64,000 nt of DNA from Norana najaformis (Eukaryota; Annelida; Clitellata; Crassiclitellata; Hormogastridae). The notes below the pieces were generated by a model. The model searched no databases. It was not told the DNA's origin and saw nothing but the letters and a program-made list of their open reading frames with translations. The stretch covers positions 8,446,702-8,510,701 of the forward strand of contig OZ029919.1 of NCBI GenBank assembly GCA_964023275.1, in the 5' to 3' direction. Below are positions 57,400-64,000 of the stretch, in pieces. A program made the translations under genes and the position numbers. The stretch's first letter is position 1; the number at the start of each line of letters is the position of its first letter.

Positions 57400-57960
57400 T
57401 AGGTAAGTCAAGCTCAAATGAATCCTCATTAAAACCACTTAGACCTCGGCGCAGACTGAATGTCCCCCTTCACAAAGTGGCACAATCGTCACCATTCCTT
57501 GACCCTCCCACGCCCATAAAACCTGTCAAAGGACAAATCATTTTCTAATTAATTCCGGCGGATACGCGGACCCTTCTAGTGCTAATTGTGGCGGCCATGT
57601 TTTATTCATGCCAAGCTCCAGTTCCGCGGACGAACAAAGCATGGGAGCCTCTATAAGCCACCTGGATGCAATTGGTGAGCAGCCACTAGAGAGCATTTGC
57701 TTCGGTTCTTGCCTCAGTCGGCACCACGACCGACTGAATACCCACCCATACAGAGCAGGTGTGAAAGTCAGCCAAGCAGAAAATGCATCAGGCACCAATT
57801 CATTAGCCCTGCGGGAGGTCTTTTTCGCCCGGCACTCTAGATTTCGGGCTACGCCAGGTCAGCCGGGGTCAAACATTGAAACCTTATGACAGGGAGACTC
57901 TCATACAACCGAGCATGATTTATTTGCCGAGGGTTGAGGGGAACAAATAATTGAAAGGGT
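57400..57960. promoter_or_regulatory. Candidate conserved non-coding element
   Basis: About 560 bp of high-complexity, moderately GC-rich DNA without tandem repeats, TE signatures or convincing splice sites, standing out from the flanking low-complexity DNA. It holds homeodomain-like AT cores (ttttctaattaattcc; aacaaataattgaaagg) between GC-rich segments. Both strands carry open frames of 85-95 codons with no recognisable protein, so regulatory DNA is more likely than coding. Upstream of the FREM1-like gene by 3.3 kb. Confidence 0.25.
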
Positions 57961-58228
57961 CGCAAAACACTTGATCTACAACTGGCTGGGACATGCGTCT
58001 GCAAAATTATCACGTTACATTAATCTGACACAAAGCTGGCAGCAACTGCTTTGAAAAAAGACCAATATTGGACTAGCATAATTTCTATTGTGTATCTGTC
58101 ACCATTTATCACCACATACATTATTTCCTTCATTCTTCCATATATCCATCCAGATCATTCCAAATGATGGAACAATTTAGGCATGATACCCACCAGCCTT
58201 TCCTCTCACAGTTCAACACTGCACAATA

Positions 58229-58610
58229 CAGCAAAAAATAACATAATCACACTGTAACATAGCACAAGACAACATAATCACACTGTCACATAGCACAAAA
58301 CAACATAATCACACTGTCACATAGCACAAAACAACATAATCACACTGTCACATAGCACAAAACAACATAATCACACTGTAACATAGCACAAAACAACATA
58401 ATCACACTGTCACATAGCACAAAACAACATAATCACACTGTCACATAGCATAAAACAACATAATCACACTGTCACATAGCATAAAATAACATAATCACAC
58501 TGTAACATAGCACAAGACAACATAATCACACTGTAACATAGCACAAGACAACATAATCACACTGTAACATAGCAAGAAACAACATAATCACACTGTCACA
58601 CAGCAGAAAC
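58229..58610. repeat. 31-bp minisatellite, about 12 copies
   Basis: Units of cataatcacactgtcacata plus gcacaaaacaa, with C/T and A/C variants (tgtaac versus tgtcac; cacaag versus cacaaa). Decays into related CA/AACA-rich sequence up to about 58900. Confidence 0.97.
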
Positions 58611-58899
58611 AAGATAAACACACTTCAGAACAACATAAAAGAACAAATCATACTGTTACAAATTAATCAAATTGTAACATAGTACAAACAACATACTGAC
58701 ACAGCATAAAACACAATACAACATAGCACAACATGTCACATAATAGCAGCACATAACACAATCAGGTCTTGCTAACTGATTTCTTTACCAAAACAAAGTG
58801 TTTGAGATAACAAAGAAAATAAACAACACACACACTACAATGCAACAAGGTAACACGTTATAACATAGTTACATTACAAGGTAACTCTTTACAACACTA

Positions 58900-59800
58900 A
58901 AACAAATTACAACAATACAACGCAACAGAACTTTACAGCTGATCCTGTTGATAGATTTCCACAGCTCTGATGCACTGCCAATAACACACACAGTACTGGC
59001 TCTACATAAATGAATTATTTCATCAGTAATTTTGAAGGCATAAAAGTTACAGGATAGCAGGAGTTACACGTACTCCACGGGGAGTTTAAATTTAAGAAAC
59101 AGTGCACTTATCTAAAATGAATGGCCATTTTCCAAAGATAATTTGCACAAGTGTATGCAACAACAGCATTAAATAGAAAACCTTTGTATTTCAGTTTAGA
59201 CAAGGAAAGTAGGAAATCATCCCCTTTGGTGCCTCATCGTGGTGAAGGGGTGAACAACTGAATGAATAAATGAATGAAAGAATGAATAAAAGAACGAAAG
59301 AATGAAAGAATTAAAGAATGAAAGAATGAATGAATGAATGAATGATTGAATGAATGAATGTTCCATAGCCTATCTTACATTACAGTCTTTGAGGCCTCAC
59401 ATATCTCAACTGGTTTCTATTCTTACAAGCTTAGTAGGCAACTCTTACCAGTTTGAGGACCAACTCAGTGAAGTGCCCCAAAAAATCAAATCCCTGGATC
59501 AGCCTTAGGGTTCTCACCTACGGTCTGTAATTTCCGAATGCGTGGCACTTTATTGTTTAAAAACCGACCATCGACCTACGCATTACAATAACGGCGCTAC
59601 AGAAGTTTTCAAATCATATAAACATACTCTAGTTACATGATTTAGAGTTAAATTATACCAGGTTATACAAAACGTCTAGAGATTTCACTTTTGTTGCGAA
59701 CCGCTAAGAATCATAAACACATAAATAATTCCGTCTTTAAACTGTCCGTTTGGTCAACTTGCTGGCGGAATGAAATCAATCAATCGATCGATCACCTACC
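58900..59800. other. Unassigned stretch
   Basis: Contains a worn gaatgaat/aaagaatg tetranucleotide region (59265-59360) and otherwise unrecognised sequence. Confidence 0.5.
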
Positions 59801-59814
59801 CGTAATTTTCCCGA

Positions 59815-59960
59815 TAAAAGACTCGCCGCCAAAGTAGCTCCTGCGACTTGGACTGGACTGGACCGACTCCCTTTTCTGTCCAAACAACGACGCAACCAGA
59901 CACTCTTTACACCTTGCTTCGGTCGCCTTCGGCTGCGAATTGAATTTCAAGCGTATCCGC
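59815..59960 (-). promoter_or_regulatory. CpG-bearing stretch, possible upstream promoter or untranslated first exon
   Basis: A short CpG-containing, repeat-free block (for example gactcgccgccaaag, ggtcgccttcggctgcg in the plus sense) between AT-rich DNA and a TC microsatellite. On the minus strand it carries a donor-like TTACGG|GTAGGT near 59806. It lies 5.7 kb upstream of the first FREM1-like coding exon on the same strand, so an untranslated first exon is possible. Evidence is weak. Confidence 0.2.
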
Positions 59961-59993
59961 CGCCTCGGCTCTTGTATTTATACATAAACGTCA

Positions 59994-59996
<3 letters not shown>

Positions 59997-60090
<94 letters not shown>
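59997..60090. repeat. (TC)n microsatellite, about 47 units
   Basis: Uninterrupted pyrimidine tract on the plus strand. Confidence 0.99.
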
Positions 60091-60092
<2 letters not shown>

Positions 60093-60179
60093 GTATTTGG
60101 CGTACTCCGACTATGTGTACTATAGGCCTACACGCGTATGTATAACTTAATCTAAACTGATTGAAAGAAAAAAGCACGA

Positions 60180-60390
<211 letters not shown>

Positions 60391-60419
60391 AAAGACGCTT
60401 AATTTCTCTTCCGCTACGG

Positions 60420-60780
60420 TTTAAATGGACACCCGCAACTTGCCGCAAAAGTTCCACGCAACCTGTACCTCTGTACCGCACCCTATGAATTCTATCCCGA
60501 TCCTCGCAATGTCCAGCTCTGCTGTTGGCGTAACATGCTTCAACGAGCTCTTCTTAATAGAGACTGGTGTGGCCACGACATCCCACCTTCCCACGCCTCT
60601 GCCGCCGACTGCTCTGCCCTGCAGCCTCCATCGCTCGTCCTGGCGGCCGCCAATCTCCAATTGGACGGACGGAGCGATGGACATCCATCTTCGCTATCGA
60701 GATCTTCTTAATACAGGATTTGTTCCGCCCTCCGTGGACGCAAAGTTACCCGAGTTAGTAAATAAATGTGAATACTTACG
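60420..60780. other. GC-rich block open on both strands, unassigned
   Basis: 360 bp of complex GC-rich DNA. The minus frame (MSIAPSVQLEIGG at 60684 to a stop at 60421) and a plus frame from 60425 are both open. Neither matches a family I know. It could be an exon, but I cannot choose a strand. Confidence 0.3.
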
Positions 60781-60905
60781 GTTTTCTATAGCGACCGTAT
60801 GGTCTCGACCTGGCTCATGTTCAATGAATTTATCCGATGAGGTCCTTCGCCATCGCTGCCTGTATAAAATTGGTGCGGGTCATTTAAGGTCCCATAGCTA
60901 GAGAT
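60780..60905 (+). repeat. Dispersed repeat, family D
   Basis: tatagcgaccgtatggtctc, cgatgaggtccttcgccatc. Somewhat diverged copy. Confidence 0.75.
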
Positions 60906-61739
60906 TCAAACATCTGAAATAAGCCACGACCTGAAGTACAGGGGTCACCGCCAGGGTGCGATCTGTGGTTGAACGCAGCGGGGGGTAACATCTGCTAGTT
61001 CTAGGTAGCAGCCTTTAATGACAGAAAAATTCATCTGAATGAGGGCATTCTGAGCCAGTGAGTGGAGGTCGAGCCTTCCTCTGCGGATGACATCGTCTCC
61101 ATGGCAACCGCCGTTGTCAGGTGTTACAAATAAATTCTGATCAACAGACCGAATGCAGTGTTTGGGGAAATGCGTCGACGGACAAATACTCGAGGGACGA
61201 CGGGTGGAATTTAGTTGGATGGCACTTTGGCCAGAAGCCAACGAGTGACAGCTGCACTCAAACCGTGCAATCTCAGGGCCTATTAGGCTGTTCGTGCCTG
61301 TCTGTCTGGCTCATTGCGTATTTCTCTGTCTCATTCTGTGTGTCTGTCTGTCTCTCTGTTTTTCTCTCTCTCTGTCTCTCTATGTTTCTCTCTCTCTCTA
61401 TTTCTCTCTCTGTTTCTCTATCTGTTTCTCTCTCTTTGCCTCTCTGTCTCTGTCTCTCTCTTTCTCTCTCTCTCTCTGTCGCTGTCTGTTTCTATGTCAC
61501 CGTTCGTCTCGGGCGATAGACCTTTCTCTGTCTCGATCTCTTTATGTCTCTGTGTGTCCTGTTTATGTCTTTATCCCTTTCTATGCCTCTGTCTGTTTCT
61601 GTCTCTATTTAATCGCTTCATAAAGACAACTACAACACAACACGACACAATACAATACAACACGACACAATACAATACGATGCAAGACGCTACACGTGTT
61701 TACATACATACTTACTTTACTTATGCTTATTCTTGATTG

Positions 61740-62300
61740 TTGTATCTACTTAATGTAGCTGTGTAGTTATGCCCGTAGCCACCGAAGCGACGCCCATGTG
61801 TCGATCGATTGGGCGCATTGGGACCCAGTTCAGGTCGATCCGGACTACTGCTGCCTCACAGTGGCGCCCCAGACATCAAAGGGTGCATTGGGGCTTTTGT
61901 CCCAAAAGAGCGAGTAGCTGAGTGAGTGGGTTGTTCAGGAATCGGCAGACAGCTGGGGTGAGTCGTTCGACAGTTAGAAAATGGATCTGTTGTAGTAGCT
62001 AGTAGAGTAGCTAATAGCTACCGAAGTAGCACTTTTGAGGAACTTTTGAGGCGAAGTCTGTGCGGAACAAGGACTTCTAAATACTATATTTAGAATTGCA
62101 AGGATTGAACCATGGAGTTCTTGATAACTCTGAGCAACTCTGAGTCTTGCACCATGGAGTTTTAAATATTAATTTGGAACTCTATGGCTTGAACCCCAGT
62201 ATAATAGAAGTTCATGGTCTGCGGCAGGTCTAAGGTTTCTCTTTGAGGCTTTGAGTTTTCTCTATTATCGAAACAACTGACCTTGTAAACATAGCTTCCC
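61740..62300. other. Unassigned stretch
   Basis: Complex DNA with a short repeated phrase (ccatggagtt, near 62110 and 62150). No gene or TE recognised. Confidence 0.45.
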
Positions 62301-62335
62301 CTTGTAATTGTAATTGGAGATTTATAAAGCGCCTC

Positions 62336-62840
62336 TTAGAGGATAAACTCAACAGAGGTGCTTCCGACCCAGAAAAGTAAAATCACAAACAGTAGGCCTA
62401 CAGTCTTCAGGCGCCTGCGGAACACTGAGAGGAGGGGAGAAAGGAGCTCAAGTGGCAATTCTCGAGGGAGACGATTCCAGCAAGTGGAACCAACGTAGGC
62501 AAAGCTTCTCGACTGGGCCGCAGCGGTTCGCATGCGAGGGACAAACAGGAGATCTTGAGTGGCCGAGCAAAGGGTGCTACGGCCCGGCAACGAGGAGACC
62601 AAAGTGCAGAAGTGAATGAGGTAAAGGGGAGCAGAGCCAACAACACAATTGGGCATGAGGGAGAGGATCTTCAAGTGGACACGCTGCTGGACGGGAAGCC
62701 AGTGAAGAGTGTCACGAATATAAGACGAAATGTGGCCATAGTTTGGGATGCCCCAATGAGACGGAAGTACACTGAATCTATAACGATGGCATCTTAAGAA
62801 ATTCGATTCTACGATTTTAGCTGAAGTAACGTTTGACAAT
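62336..62840 (-). mobile_element. LINE reverse-transcriptase C-terminus
   Basis: Open minus-strand frame: TLHWLPVQQRVHLKILSLM, then DLLFVPRMRTAAAQSRSF, CWNRLPRELP and FRRRLKTVGLLF. L-H-W-L-P-V-x-x-R-x-x-x-K and W-N-x-L-P are CR1/L2 hallmarks. The 3-prime end joins a fold-back type repeat at 62300-62365. Confidence 0.8.
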
Positions 62841-63033
62841 TACTTTACCTGATATAAAGAGCTCGTGTAAAATGAAGTAATTAATTTGGAGTGATAGGCG
62901 AAGCACGAAGGAAATTAGATTCATATTGACAGGTGAATAAGAATGAATTGAAGGGAGGACGAGAGGAATAAGCGAGCGAAGGAAGAAAGGAAAGAACAAA
63001 GGAGAAAACGAACGAAGGAACGAAGAACTATAC

Positions 63034-63036
<3 letters not shown>

Positions 63037-63090
<54 letters not shown>
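63037..63090. repeat. (CAGA)n microsatellite
   Basis: About 13 perfect caga units. Shorter CAGA/TCTG runs occur at 18155-18185, 22415-22435, 24550-24580, 44577-44622 and 61330-61500 (the last mixed with TCTC). Confidence 0.98.
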
Positions 63091-63174
63091 CACAGACACA
63101 AAGAGACATTCTTCTTCCACAAATCATATCCTGACACCCCTTCTTCCTTTTCTCTCTCTCTCCTCTCCAACCCC

Positions 63175-63345
63175 AAACATCACCCACCGTAGCTGCCACG
63201 CTGTCTCTGCCTGACTATTGGATCTTGACCTGGAACCGAACCCTTTTGTCTATCGATTTTGTTTTGACTGAGCGCCTGTGAATAAGCTGGTCCCCGCGGC
63301 GCGGCTTTCGTTGGGCGCTGTAGAAATCTTGGAATTACGAATACA
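63175..63345 (+). mobile_element. LINE family C 3-prime block
   Basis: aacatcacccaccgtagctg, gatcttgacctggaaccgaa, atcgattttgttttgactga, and ttcgttgggcgctgtagaaa. The cleanest copy of this block in the window. Confidence 0.75.
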
Positions 63346-64000
63346 TGCATGCAGGCAGGTAAGCATGTATATATGCATATATGCATGTATGTATGTGCTT
63401 GTTAATATATGTGCATATATACATTAGAGATATACATAAGCCTGTATCTCGGCCTATGTGTATGTGCCATAAATATATATATATATATATCATTATATAT
63501 ATATATATCGTCATATACATGTGTGTGTACATATACCGGCTACAGTATGTCACTTCGATCAGCCTGCATTATGTCATGCTGATAAAAATTGGAGCAACCG
63601 CAACTGTACATAAATATATATATGTATGTATACGTATATAGATATGTAAGTATGTTATAGTGTATGTATGTATATGTCTATGTGTATTTGTATGTTTTTT
63701 TGTGTATGTGCAAGAATGCAGGCTGCATTGCGGTGTACACAGATGTAGCGCTGGAGTCGTTCTCTTGGGGCGAAATTCTTCCAATAAATCCTCTAACACC
63801 AACGACGGATTCCCAGATATTTTTGTTTTTGGCGATCGAATCGGGGAGGGGGCAGCGGAAGATCGGATCGCCCCATCGACCAGAGAGACAGTGATACAGA
63901 GATTGACGGACAGAGGCAGAGGGATGAAGGGAAGAAGAGAAGGAGGCAGGAAGGAGGAGATGAAGCAAGAAGAGAGGAATATATAGAGAGAGACAGACAC

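Noticed and set aside
61121-61736. Ser/Leu/Val-rich frames
   Set aside because: Translations of a TCTC/TCTG low-complexity region; three frames are open at once.
63678-63968. Overlapping open frames near the right edge
   Set aside because: Open in three frames on two strands without motif or splice evidence; probably chance in moderately GC-rich DNA.

Overview
This is a window of animal nuclear DNA: AT-rich, full of microsatellites, minisatellites, tRNA-derived SINEs and broken non-LTR retrotransposons, with short exons separated by GT-AG introns (and one apparent GC-AG intron). The protein content (FREM1-type basement-membrane protein with a C-terminal lectin domain, alpha-neurexin, an elastase/chymotrypsin-fold protein, LamG-like/cysteine-rich exons) and the repeat style fit a marine invertebrate bilaterian (lophotrochozoan or invertebrate deuterostome). 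I cannot fix the phylum. No bacterial, viral or organellar genes were seen.

Every gene I can support lies on the minus strand, so transcription runs from high to low coordinates. (1) 54112 to 34549: a FREM1-like gene. I resolve nine coding exons: a signal-peptide exon; a 2607-bp exon with seven full CSPG repeats; two exons that together make one Calx-beta domain; three linker exons; and two exons that make a C-type lectin domain. Reading phases agree at all seven junctions from the CSPG exon to the stop. The middle of the N-terminal half (about CSPG repeats 1-5) is not found; a 10-N assembly gap lies in that interval. (2) 30437 to 24968: a complete six-exon secreted chymotrypsin-fold protein of 285 residues, phase-consistent throughout. 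Its catalytic His and Ser are replaced by Gln and Phe, so it is a serine protease homologue. (3) 21771 to 21006: the first coding exon of an alpha-neurexin (signal peptide, LNS1, start of an EGF module). The rest of neurexin is not visible. (4) 11230 to 10952: a signal-peptide first exon of an unrecognised secreted or membrane protein, below a CpG-rich upstream region and ending in three tandem 10-bp-spaced splice donors. (5) 2194-2091 and 1450-1235: two exons of an extracellular protein, one cysteine-rich (PAN/WSC-like) and one LamG/concanavalin-like.

Between the genes lie copies of several dispersed families: a tRNA-derived SINE (with full copies near 2.7, 3.5, 37.3, 39.3 and 49.2 kb), a second SINE (15.0 and 16.3 kb), a LINE family whose 3-prime end recurs at 0.5, 13.3, 20.7, 25.7, 53.4 and 63.2 kb, other LINE reverse-transcriptase remnants (6.0, 16.7, 35.1, 43, 62.5 kb), small fold-back elements, and a mariner-derived miniature element at 40.4 kb. 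There are long coding-frame-length minisatellites (15, 21, 24 and 48 bp units), a 31-bp minisatellite, and large microsatellites.

Functionally the genes are extracellular-matrix or cell-surface/secreted products with no evident shared pathway. I did not find a new defence, mobile or biosynthetic system. The most interesting items are the doubly inactivated protease homologue, the GC-AG intron in the lectin domain, the tandem splice donors, the acidic tyrosine cluster in the FREM1 linker, a 115-bp-arm inverted repeat, and the mariner-derived fold-back element.
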